Source of the DNA: an archaeon
GTDB taxonomy: Archaea; Iainarchaeota; Iainarchaeia; Iainarchaeales; Iainarchaeaceae
Direction: 5' to 3'
NCBI GenBank assembly: GCA_024653865.1
Contig: JANLHD010000164.1
Location: forward strand, 1 to 6,066
Length of the DNA: 6,066 nucleotides
Under the pieces are notes generated by a model, which worked only from the letters and a program-made list of their open reading frames with translations, had not been told where the DNA came from and did not search any database. This document shows, one piece after another, positions 1 to 4,819 of the stretch. Each line of letters starts with the position of its first letter. Position 1 is the first letter of the stretch. A program made the translations under genes and the position numbers.

Positions 1-83
1 TCACACTCTATGATGTCGCCTTCCTCGTGCTCGTTGACATCTACTTCAACCGGCGAACCGCAAACAGGACACTTGCACTTCAA
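1..83 (-). CDS. LysW-like zinc-ribbon protein, N-terminal part (cut by window edge)
   Basis: Only the first 27 residues are visible. They begin MKCKCPVCGSP, continue with an acidic stretch (EVDVNEHEEGD) and reach IIEC at the window edge. This is the first half of a short zinc ribbon: a CPxCG knuckle, an acidic spacer with a G-D/E turn, then the start of the second Cys pair. The pattern matches LysW, the small acidic carrier that holds alpha-aminoadipate or glutamate during archaeal lysine/arginine biosynthesis. The diagnostic C-terminal EDWGE lies outside the window, so another small zinc ribbon is possible. The start is TTG at 81-83: an in-frame TGA lies two codons upstream and no ATG or GTG is available between. 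An AGGGG tract (93-97) 9 nt before the start may act as a ribosome binding site. Confidence 0.6.
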   Translation of the reverse strand, partial: MKCKCPVCGSPVEVDVNEHEEGDIIEC

Positions 84-107
84 CTTTCAAAACCCCTAAT
101 AAAAACC

Positions 108-116
108 CTATTAAAC
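108..116 (-). promoter_or_regulatory. Putative TATA box for the LysW-like gene
   Basis: On the minus strand this reads GTTTAATAG, centred about 29 bp upstream of the TTG start. That spacing would give a leaderless or nearly leaderless mRNA. The core TTTAATAG also occurs in the box at 800-809. A second candidate, AATTTAAAAG at 132-141 (minus), would instead give a leader of about 27 nt that includes the AGGGG tract. I cannot choose between them from sequence alone. Confidence 0.4.
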
Positions 117-154
117 GCCTTGAACAAAACGCTTTTAAATTTTTGTTAAGGTGG

Positions 155-781
155 CTAGAACAGCATTTGGATGCCGGTAGAGACCAAAACAGAGAGGCCG
201 GCATAAACAAACAAGAACACTAGGTTCGAAAACCTGCCGGTTTCCTTGACAAGCCTGCCTGTGCGGTGCACCACGTAGAGGCTGGCGAACACCGCGAAGA
301 GCCCCAAAATCCCTATTATTGCAAAGAACGCGATTTGCGCGAGGCCTTCGGGGAGGCTTAGCGCCGAAACAGATTGTGCAATCGCAAGCGAATCCGATGT
401 GTCCAGGCCGGAAATCGCGGAGAAATAACCCGGAACCATTAGCGCGATCACGAGCATTATGAGCGCGACAAAAACAGTTGTGATTAGGTAGGTTACGGAG
501 TAGGCACAAATTATGGAAGTGAATTTTCCCGAAACCGCCTTGCCCTTAAATGCGAGCAAAAGGATGTAGAGCACAATTGAGATTGCGATGAGGTAAACGA
601 GCTGCTTTAGGAGCTCTGTTCCCAAGAAACCCAAATTTAGTTGCAATCCAAGGAGCAATTGCGCCAAAATAAAGAGCACGGAGGGCAGGAAAAAAAAGAT
701 TGCAGCAACGCCGAGTTTTTTTCCCTTGAACTGTGAATCCACGATGCCCCGCAGGGTCTTCAAAACCATAGAAAATCGCAT
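155..781 (-). CDS. Five-segment integral membrane protein, Yip1-like
   Basis: This 208-aa protein is almost entirely hydrophobic. I see five membrane segments at about residues 23-46, 57-78, 90-116, 146-171 and 185-205, after a short basic N-terminus with an amphipathic segment (LKTLRGIVDSQFKGKK). The length, the five segments and the short N-terminal cytoplasmic stretch resemble archaeal and bacterial Yip1-domain proteins, whose role in prokaryotes is poorly defined. The assignment rests on topology and general resemblance, not a decisive motif. No cleavable signal peptide or catalytic residues are evident. The ATG at 781 is preferred over an in-frame ATG four codons later because it lies 23-24 bp from the centre of a strong TATA box, as expected for a leaderless transcript. 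The gene ends 71 bp upstream of the LysW-like gene on the same strand, which seems to have its own promoter. Confidence 0.65.
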   Translation of the reverse strand: MRFSMVLKTLRGIVDSQFKGKKLGVAAIFFFLPSVLFILAQLLLGLQLNLGFLGTELLKQLVYLIAISIVLYILLLAFKGKAVSGKFTSIICAYSVTYLITTVFVALIMLVIALMVPGYFSAISGLDTSDSLAIAQSVSALSLPEGLAQIAFFAIIGILGLFAVFASLYVVHRTGRLVKETGRFSNLVFLFVYAGLSVLVSTGIQMLF

Positions 782-799
782 TGATATGGGAAAAAGAAG

Positions 800-809
800 T
801 ATTTAATAG
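800..809. promoter_or_regulatory. Shared bidirectional TATA box
   Basis: TATTTAATAG on the plus strand reads CTATTAAATA on the minus strand, so both strands carry a good archaeal TATA sequence. The centre (804-805) is about 23-24 bp from the minus-strand ATG at 781 and about 26-27 bp from the plus-strand ATG at 831. Archaeal transcription usually starts 22-28 bp from the box centre. The single element could therefore start leaderless mRNAs for both the Yip1-like gene and the 111-aa gene. I see no second TATA box in the 49-bp gap. Confidence 0.6.
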
Positions 810-830
810 TTCTGCAATTGTAATATTTTC

Positions 831-1166
831 ATGGCACCGCCGAAGAGAAGATTTGATATGCAGCCCTCCGAGAGGAAGGGGCATCGTGCACAGGCCCTTC
901 AAAGAATGAAAGCTATGAAAATAATTGACCTTGACAGAATCACGCCCATTTTAGAAAGTGTTACGGTTGAATCAACACAGCGTAGATTGGCGCAAAGAGA
1001 ACCTATAGATGCGGAGAAGGCTTTCAGGGAGTATTTTGACGGCCCCGGCCAGGAAGAACTCCATAATCTCAATATAGCCCTTAATGAGAAAAATATACCC
1101 CCGCTGTCATTTGAACAATTCCGCGAACTGGTATTTCATCAGGGCCGCAAAGTCAGAAAAAGGTAA
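831..1166 (+). CDS. Unrecognised basic 111-aa protein
   Basis: I do not recognise this protein. Its first 30 residues are strongly basic (PKRRF, SERKGHR, QRMKAMK), as in many nucleic-acid- or ribosome-associated proteins, but no known domain is visible. Residues 31-110 look like a mostly helical soluble fold with mixed charge and a basic C-terminus (GRKVRKR). There are no cysteines, signal peptide or membrane segments. The ATG sits 26-27 bp from the centre of the TATA box it appears to share with the diverging membrane-protein gene, which supports this start and expression as a leaderless mRNA. Its TAA stop (1164-1166) directly abuts the stop of the converging tyrosyl-tRNA synthetase gene. 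Coding status is supported by the promoter spacing and the exact tail-to-tail fit, but not by homology. Confidence 0.65.
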   Translation: MAPPKRRFDMQPSERKGHRAQALQRMKAMKIIDLDRITPILESVTVESTQRRLAQREPIDAEKAFREYFDGPGQEELHNLNIALNEKNIPPLSFEQFRELVFHQGRKVRKR

Positions 1167-2228
1167 TCAGAACGACTCAATTTTTTCCGCGAGCTTTTTT
1201 GCCTTCGCGTTTTTTGCGAAGTGATTGCGCACCGGCTCCAGGAGTTCGTTGATTTTCGAGGCTGTGGCACTCTTCAAATCCATTGGGTGGAGCGAGCCGG
1301 AAACGAATGCAGATTCGAGTTCGGAGTAATTTGCGAAGGAGACGTTGCCACCGAATTTTTCCGGGCGCTCAATTTCCATTTCCGGGAATTTTTCGAAAAC
1401 AATGTATTTACAATACTCGAGCACCGGGTTGTCCGCAACAATTTTTTCCGGACAGTAGGCCTTCTTTATTTTGCGCTCGACTTCCTCTTTAGAATCGGTC
1501 ATGAAGATTGCTGAGTCCGGCTTTGATTTTGACATTTTCATTTCAATTGCCCTGTCAACGCCTTCGGAAGCTGTGTTGATTTGCGAGAGCCCAAGAAGCA
1601 TGTGATGGTGCACTGCAACGGGCTTTGCAAACCCGAGCTTTGGTGCGAGTTCACGCGCGAACACGTTCACCTTGCGCTGGTCCATTCCGAGCTGGGCGAT
1701 GTCAACCTCCAAGTGGAAAATGTCCGCGGTCTGCATGCACGGGTAAATGACCTGCGAGGTCTGCTGAATTTCGGATTCTTGCCTGCCCATTATCTGCGAA
1801 CACCTAAGCGCGCGCTTCACCGTGGAATTGACGGCGATTTTCATTACCTTCTCCCAGTACTCCTTTTCATCCACGAGTTTCGAGGCCGGGACGAACTCCA
1901 CGTTGTCGAGGTCCATTCCCGTGGCTTTCCAAACCTCGACCATGTAATCGCCTGCAATCCCGATTTTTTCGAGGTCGCCGCCGAGCTTGTTGTTTGCCCA
2001 AGCGTGCCAATCAGCGACAAGGAGCTTGAATTTGCACCCGGCTTTCGTCATTTTATTTACATTGATGGCGCGCAAAATTCCCTGTGCGATGTGTATTTTG
2101 CCGCTGGGTTCGAAGCCATCGTAAGCAATGGGCCTTTTTTTGGTTTCGAGAAGCTGCCGAAGGTCGTCTTCGGTGATTATTTCCTCGCCGACCCCGCGAA
2201 TCAATTCCATGCGCTTTTCCGTGTCCAT
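1167..2228 (-). CDS. tyrS: Tyrosyl-tRNA synthetase (archaeal/eukaryotic type)
   Basis: This cytoplasmic class I synthetase activates tyrosine with ATP and charges tRNA-Tyr. The Rossmann domain carries the HIGH-type motif HIAQ at 46-49, after DGFEPSGK. The KMSKS motif is perfect at 231-235, followed by PDSAIF. Tyrosine-pocket residues aligned with Methanocaldococcus TyrRS are present: Y36, Y162, Q166, D169 and Q184, within IYPCMQTADI and QLGMDQRK. The C-terminal anticodon-binding part has RPEKFGGN (288-295) and LHPMDLK (313-319). At 353 aa the length is normal for a complete archaeal enzyme. Wording such as GFEPSGKIHIAQG, LRCSQIMGR and CMQTADIF is closer to the plant/mimivirus-like branch than to Methanocaldococcus (from memory). 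Compared with that branch there are about ten extra residues between the HHM loop and KMSKS. The ATG at 2228 lies about 30 bp from a TATA box, giving a 5' leader of a few bases at most. Confidence 0.96.
   Translation of the reverse strand: MDTEKRMELIRGVGEEIITEDDLRQLLETKKRPIAYDGFEPSGKIHIAQGILRAINVNKMTKAGCKFKLLVADWHAWANNKLGGDLEKIGIAGDYMVEVWKATGMDLDNVEFVPASKLVDEKEYWEKVMKIAVNSTVKRALRCSQIMGRQESEIQQTSQVIYPCMQTADIFHLEVDIAQLGMDQRKVNVFARELAPKLGFAKPVAVHHHMLLGLSQINTASEGVDRAIEMKMSKSKPDSAIFMTDSKEEVERKIKKAYCPEKIVADNPVLEYCKYIVFEKFPEMEIERPEKFGGNVSFANYSELESAFVSGSLHPMDLKSATASKINELLEPVRNHFAKNAKAKKLAEKIESF
1181..1221 (+). terminator. T-tract terminator candidate for the 111-aa gene, inside the tyrS 3' end
   Basis: On the plus strand, 15 bp after the 111-aa gene's stop, there are three T6 runs at 1181-1186, 1195-1200 and 1210-1215. 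The last lies in the loop of a perfect 6-bp inverted repeat, CTTCGC (1203-1208) and GCGAAG (1216-1221). Archaeal RNA polymerase often terminates at serial T-tracts without needing a stem. The same bases encode the Lys-rich C-terminus of the synthetase on the other strand (AAA/AAG codons), so the tracts may simply be a by-product of coding. Confidence 0.4.
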
Positions 2229-2253
2229 GACAAGGATAAAAATGGCGAAAAGG

Positions 2254-2261
2254 GTTTATAA
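2254..2261 (-). promoter_or_regulatory. TATA box of tyrS
   Basis: The minus strand reads TTATAAAC, centred 29-30 bp upstream of the tyrS ATG. This predicts a leaderless mRNA or one with a leader of only a few bases. I see no Shine-Dalgarno sequence between the box and the ATG. Confidence 0.6.
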
Positions 2262-2282
2262 GGGTGATTTCTTGCAAAAGAA

Positions 2283-2291
2283 AAGTTTAAG
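2283..2291 (+). promoter_or_regulatory. TATA box of the anchored 167-aa gene
   Basis: AAGTTTAAG is centred about 28 bp upstream of the ATG at 2315, consistent with a leaderless transcript. It lies 22 bp from the tyrS TATA box on the opposite strand. The two divergent genes therefore have separate, back-to-back promoters in an 86-bp gap, unlike the shared box at 800-809. Confidence 0.5.
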
Positions 2292-2314
2292 TTCGGACTT
2301 TAGATTATATTCAC

Positions 2315-2818
2315 ATGGACAGGACAGAAAAAATAATTGTTTTAGTTGTCGCATTGTTTGTTGTGTTTTTCGCTTGGGCCATGTGGAACCAGATTGATTA
2401 CATGTACTCTCCGCCAACCAATGCAGAAGATTACCTCCGCGGGCTTGATTTTCTTGTCAAAAATCCGGGCGTGCCCATGGTAAAGACGGTGACATTTTAT
2501 CCGGGGGCCATTATTTCAGCCAAAAGCATGGCGTCCAAAGTCAAAGGCATTAAGCCTGGCAATATTTGCGTAACCCTGCCAAAAGAAATTTCCCCTGAAT
2601 CTTTTCAGGAAGAGGATGGAAAAATGATTAGATACATGGAGGAGGAAAATAAAGAGGCAAGAGTTTATATGATTTGCAATACTTGGGGCTCTTTGCCTGA
2701 ATCGATTAGAATAGCAGACTCGGAGTCGCTTTACGGAGTTTCTATAGACAACTGCCAACTCCCAAGTGATTACAATGGGATTTATTGCCTTATCTCCCTC
2801 ATAAAAGAAATCCCGTAA
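2315..2818 (+). CDS. Unrecognised protein with N-terminal membrane anchor
   Basis: I do not recognise this 167-aa protein. Residues 7-24 form one hydrophobic segment (IIVLVVALFVVFFAWAMW) after MDRTEK, so it is probably a signal anchor with the remaining 140 residues outside the cell; cleavage is not obvious. The outer part is a mixed alpha/beta sequence with cysteines at 85, 121, 147 and 158. With the cytoplasmic tip cysteine-free, these could form two disulfides. Stretches such as ARVYMICNT and NICVTLP look like core beta strands of a compact fold, possibly a Rossmann-like or flavodoxin-like arrangement, but no motif confirms this. The gene has its own TATA box about 28 bp upstream and ends 37 bp before the FAD synthase gene. 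Its base composition looks more AT-rich than its neighbours. Confidence 0.7.
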   Translation: MDRTEKIIVLVVALFVVFFAWAMWNQIDYMYSPPTNAEDYLRGLDFLVKNPGVPMVKTVTFYPGAIISAKSMASKVKGIKPGNICVTLPKEISPESFQEEDGKMIRYMEEENKEARVYMICNTWGSLPESIRIADSESLYGVSIDNCQLPSDYNGIYCLISLIKEIP

Positions 2819-2822
2819 AAAA

Positions 2823-2837
2823 GCATTTAAAAAATGC
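2823..2837 (+). promoter_or_regulatory. Palindromic TATA element upstream of the FAD synthase gene
   Basis: GCATTT-AAA-AAATGC is a perfect 6-bp inverted repeat with a 3-bp centre. Its core ATTTAAAAA is a good archaeal TATA box, centred 27 bp from the ATG at 2856, consistent with a leaderless mRNA. It lies only 4 bp after the previous gene's stop, so the FAD synthase gene is probably transcribed separately from it. The symmetry might also bind a regulator, but that is speculation. Confidence 0.5.
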
Positions 2838-2855
2838 CACAGCCTTATTTTCCTT

Positions 2856-3275
2856 ATGAAGACGGTTCTCGCGTTCGGAACATTCGACATCTTGCACCCC
2901 GGACATTTAAGTTACTTGAAGCAGGCAAGGGCGCTTGGGGACAGGCTCGTTGTCGTGGTGGCAACCGATAAGAACGTGGAAAAAATCAAGGGCAAGCCTC
3001 CTGTGAACTCCCAAGAGCACAGGGCGGAACTCGTGGCGGCGCTTAAAATAGTCGATGAGGCAATGGTGGGCTTCGAGGATGACATGCTAAGCAGCGTAGA
3101 GAAAGTAAAACCAAATGTGGTCGCGCTCGGGTACGACCAAAAGCCCGGTTCCGAGGCACTTGAAAAAATGTTCAAGGAGCGCGGCATTTCGGCAAAAGTT
3201 TTTCGCATGGAACCCTACCGGGAAGAGCACTACAAGTCCTCGAAAATCAAGGACAAAGTCAGGCACGCCCCTTAA
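2856..3275 (+). CDS. ribL: FAD synthase, archaeal RibL type (nucleotidyltransferase)
   Basis: This cytoplasmic enzyme of the cytidylyltransferase-like superfamily transfers AMP from ATP to FMN, giving FAD and pyrophosphate. GTFDILHPGH at residues 8-17 holds the HxGH nucleotide-binding histidines (H14, H17). GDRLVVVVATD (28-38) follows, then QEHRAELV at 53-60, NVVALGYDQ (87-95) and the C-terminal SS motif KSSKI (127-131), all in family order. At 139 aa it is slightly shorter than Methanocaldococcus RibL (about 150). The ALGYDQ wording fits RibL better than bacterial TagD or GmhC-like enzymes, but a related glycerol-phosphate cytidylyltransferase activity cannot be excluded. The protein has no cysteine, whereas as I recall the characterised Methanocaldococcus enzyme has two conserved C-terminal cysteines that matter for activity. 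The start has a TATA box 27 bp upstream and no Shine-Dalgarno site. Confidence 0.85.
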   Translation: MKTVLAFGTFDILHPGHLSYLKQARALGDRLVVVVATDKNVEKIKGKPPVNSQEHRAELVAALKIVDEAMVGFEDDMLSSVEKVKPNVVALGYDQKPGSEALEKMFKERGISAKVFRMEPYREEHYKSSKIKDKVRHAP

Positions 3276-3284
3276 GTTAAAAAA
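3275..3284 (+). promoter_or_regulatory. TATA box of the M29 aminopeptidase gene
   Basis: AGTTAAAAAA begins at the last base of the FAD synthase stop codon and is centred about 28 bp upstream of the ATG at 3308. The spacing predicts a leaderless transcript. The peptidase gene may thus have its own promoter even though only 32 bp separate it from the gene before. Confidence 0.45.
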
Positions 3285-3307
3285 CGGTTCGCAATTTCTT
3301 TATTCTC

Positions 3308-4369
3308 ATGGATGAGCGGATTGCAAAGAGCACAAAAATACTCGTGAACCACTCCGCGCGGGTGAAAAAAGGCGAAATCGTTCAGGTAATTGGTTCCCCA
3401 ATTGCCGAGCCGCTCGCGCTCGAATTGTACAGGCAGATTCTCAAAAAAGGTGCGCATCCAATCCTTCGGCTCTCCCCCGAGCGCGCGGGTTATTACTTTT
3501 ACAAATACGCGCAAAAGCACCAGCTCGAAAATTTTCCAATCCACGACGAGTTTTTGTCGAAGAGAACGGACGCGTTCATCTACATCGGCGGGGACGAGAA
3601 CACGAGGCATTTGAGTTCAATTGAACCGGAAAAAATGAGCGCGAGAATGAAGGTAATGAAGCCGATTCGCGACATCCGCCTCGAAAAAAAGTGGGTGATT
3701 TTCGAGTACCCGACGAACGCGCTAGCGCAGGAAGGCGACATGAGCCTTGAGGAGTTCGAGGATTTTGTTTACGGCGCCGTGATACAGGATTGGGGGAAGC
3801 AAAAAAAATTCCAGCAAAAAGTGATCAAGCGCATAGGGAAGGCAAGGCAAATTCGCGTGAAGGGAAATGACACCGACATTTCAATGAGCGTTGAGGGAAG
3901 GAAGTGGCTCCTTAGTTATGGAATAAACAACATGCCTTCGGGCGAGGTGTTCACCTCGCCAAAAGAGGAAAGTGTGAACGGTTTCATCCATTACGAGTTT
4001 CCCGCGATTTATGCAGGAAAGGAGGTCACGAACATTTCTCTCGAATTCGAGGATGGGAAAGTGAAAAGCGCAAGTGCGGACAAGAACGAGGCGCTGCTCA
4101 AAAAGCTCATTGCAATGGATGCTGGAAGCAATATGCTAGGGGAAATTGGAATCGGCACGAATTTTGGGATTAAAAAGTTCGTGAAGAACATTTTGTTCGA
4201 CGAAAAAATCGGGGGCACGTGCCACCTCGCGCTTGGAGATTCTTTCAAGCAGGCCAATGGAACGAACAAAAGCGCTTTGCACTGGGACATGATCAAGGAT
4301 TTGCGCAAGGGCGGCACCATTACCGCCGACAACAAAGTAATTGAAAAGAACGGAAAATTCGTTTTCTAA
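3308..4369 (+). CDS. M29-family metallo-aminopeptidase (AmpS-like)
   Basis: This cytoplasmic exopeptidase should remove N-terminal amino acids from peptides using two metal ions. The five metal ligands of family M29 can be placed in order: E213 in SGEVFTSP, E279 in GEIGIGTN, H306 in CHLALG, then H325 and D327 in ALHWDMIKD. The 66-residue spacing between the two glutamates matches the bacterial enzymes as I recall them. At 353 aa it is shorter than bacterial AmpS/AmpT (about 410) but has both the N-terminal alpha/beta domain and the complete catalytic domain, so it is not truncated. Seven residues after H306, where I recall a conserved catalytic tyrosine in the family, there is F313 (GDSF). 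The ATG follows a TATA box by about 28 bp. A hairpin plus T7 terminator lies 41 bp after the stop. Confidence 0.9.
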   Translation: MDERIAKSTKILVNHSARVKKGEIVQVIGSPIAEPLALELYRQILKKGAHPILRLSPERAGYYFYKYAQKHQLENFPIHDEFLSKRTDAFIYIGGDENTRHLSSIEPEKMSARMKVMKPIRDIRLEKKWVIFEYPTNALAQEGDMSLEEFEDFVYGAVIQDWGKQKKFQQKVIKRIGKARQIRVKGNDTDISMSVEGRKWLLSYGINNMPSGEVFTSPKEESVNGFIHYEFPAIYAGKEVTNISLEFEDGKVKSASADKNEALLKKLIAMDAGSNMLGEIGIGTNFGIKKFVKNILFDEKIGGTCHLALGDSFKQANGTNKSALHWDMIKDLRKGGTITADNKVIEKNGKFVF

Positions 4370-4410
4370 AAAAAATAGTCAACAAGCGTTCAAAAAAAAT
4401 AGCTAATTTG

Positions 4411-4434
4411 CCCAAAAAAATTTTGGGTTTTTTT
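4411..4434 (+). terminator. Hairpin and T7 terminator after the aminopeptidase gene
   Basis: CCCAAAA (4411-4417) and TTTTGGG (4421-4427) form a 7-bp stem with an AAA loop, followed immediately by seven Ts (4428-4434). This has the form of an intrinsic terminator on the plus strand and lies 41 bp after the aminopeptidase stop. On the minus strand no T-run follows the stem, so it should act in one direction. Confidence 0.65.
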
Positions 4435-4460
4435 GGTTGCTGTTGCGGTAAAAAGAAATT

Positions 4461-4486
4461 CAAGCCAATAAAAAATAAGAGGCTTG
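4461..4486 (-). terminator. Terminator candidate for the CxxC zinc-ribbon gene
   Basis: CAAGCC (4461-4466) and GGCTTG (4481-4486) form a 6-bp inverted repeat. Read on the minus strand, the 14-base loop contains a T6 run, with another T5 run just beyond (4451-4455 region). It lies 60 bp after the stop of the zinc-ribbon gene. Together with the plus-strand terminator at 4411-4434 it fills the 176-bp gap between these convergent genes, in which I see nothing else convincing. Confidence 0.35.
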
Positions 4487-4545
4487 CTTTTGTCGTTTCA
4501 GGTTCGGGAATTTTCGTCCGGGCCAAAGCCAAGAGATGAGCAATT

Positions 4546-4746
4546 TTAGTAGCTGTCTCTGTCTCTTCCGCCGCGTCCGCCGCCGAATGTCTTCGGCTTG
4601 TGCTTCCTGTAGCAGTCCCTGCAGTAAACCGGCCTTCCTTCAATTGGCTTGAAGGGAACCTCGGTTTCGTTTCCGCAGTCTGAACAGGTTGCCTTGTGCA
4701 TTTCCCTGTCCTGGCCGAAGCGTCCGCCTCTGTCTTCTCTATCCAT
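4546..4746 (-). CDS. CxxC-x17-CxxC zinc-ribbon protein with RGG-like tails
   Basis: This 66-aa protein carries two Cys pairs, C21-x2-C24 (CSDCG) and C42-x2-C45 (CRDCY), separated by exactly 17 residues. This is the arrangement of the small CxxC-x17-CxxC zinc-binding family common in archaea and some candidate bacterial phyla. FKPIEGRPVYCRDC before the second knuckle is typical. Both tails are rich in Gly, Arg and Asp (GGRFGQDR near the start, GGGRGGRDRD at the end), resembling RGG RNA-binding tails. A nucleic-acid-associated role is plausible but the function of the family is unknown. The start ATG (4744-4746) has an AGGTGA site 8 nt upstream, in a leader that seems to contain a hairpin. A longer overlapping frame from 4754 lacks these motifs and is not favoured. 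Confidence 0.88.
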   Translation of the reverse strand: MDREDRGGRFGQDREMHKATCSDCGNETEVPFKPIEGRPVYCRDCYRKHKPKTFGGGRGGRDRDSY

Positions 4747-4754
4747 TTATTCAT

Positions 4755-4760
4755 TCACCT
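4755..4760 (-). promoter_or_regulatory. Shine-Dalgarno site AGGTGA of the zinc-ribbon gene
   Basis: The minus strand reads AGGTGA, ending 8 nt before the ATG at 4746. It decides the start: the out-of-frame ATG at 4754 touches the site with no spacing. The same AGGTGA precedes the amidohydrolase gene, so this is likely the standard ribosome binding sequence of the organism for mRNAs that have leaders. Confidence 0.65.
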
Positions 4761-4773
4761 ATTGTGTTTTCAT

Positions 4774-4798
4774 GCCCAAAACCCCTATAGCTTTGGGC
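4774..4798 (-). ncRNA. Hairpin in the 5' leader of the zinc-ribbon gene
   Basis: GCCCAAA (4774-4780) and TTTGGGC (4792-4798) form a perfect 7-bp stem around an 11-base loop. If transcription starts about 26 bp downstream of the TATA-like element near 4820-4831, the leader is about 50 nt and this hairpin occupies its 5' half, with the AGGTGA site 14 nt beyond. It is the only apparent long structured leader in the window and could affect translation or mRNA stability. It is a structural observation; I match it to no known riboswitch class. Confidence 0.4.
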
Positions 4799-4819
4799 TA
4801 AAACGAATACGATGGCGTA

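Noticed and set aside
546..902. Minus-strand frame of 118 codons across the shared promoter at 800-809
   Set aside because: It overlaps the membrane-protein gene in another frame and would run through the TATA box and the start of the 111-aa gene. It has no domain-like sequence.
1581..2261. Long plus-strand open frame of 226 codons opposite tyrS
   Set aside because: It is antisense to a clearly conserved synthetase, contains no recognisable domain, and arises from codon bias on the other strand.
4320..4754. Minus-strand frame of 144 codons spanning the zinc-ribbon gene and the aminopeptidase end
   Set aside because: It is a frame-shifted reading of the CxxC gene, is low-complexity (Thr/Ala/Lys), runs through two terminators, and its ATG touches the AGGTGA site with no spacing.
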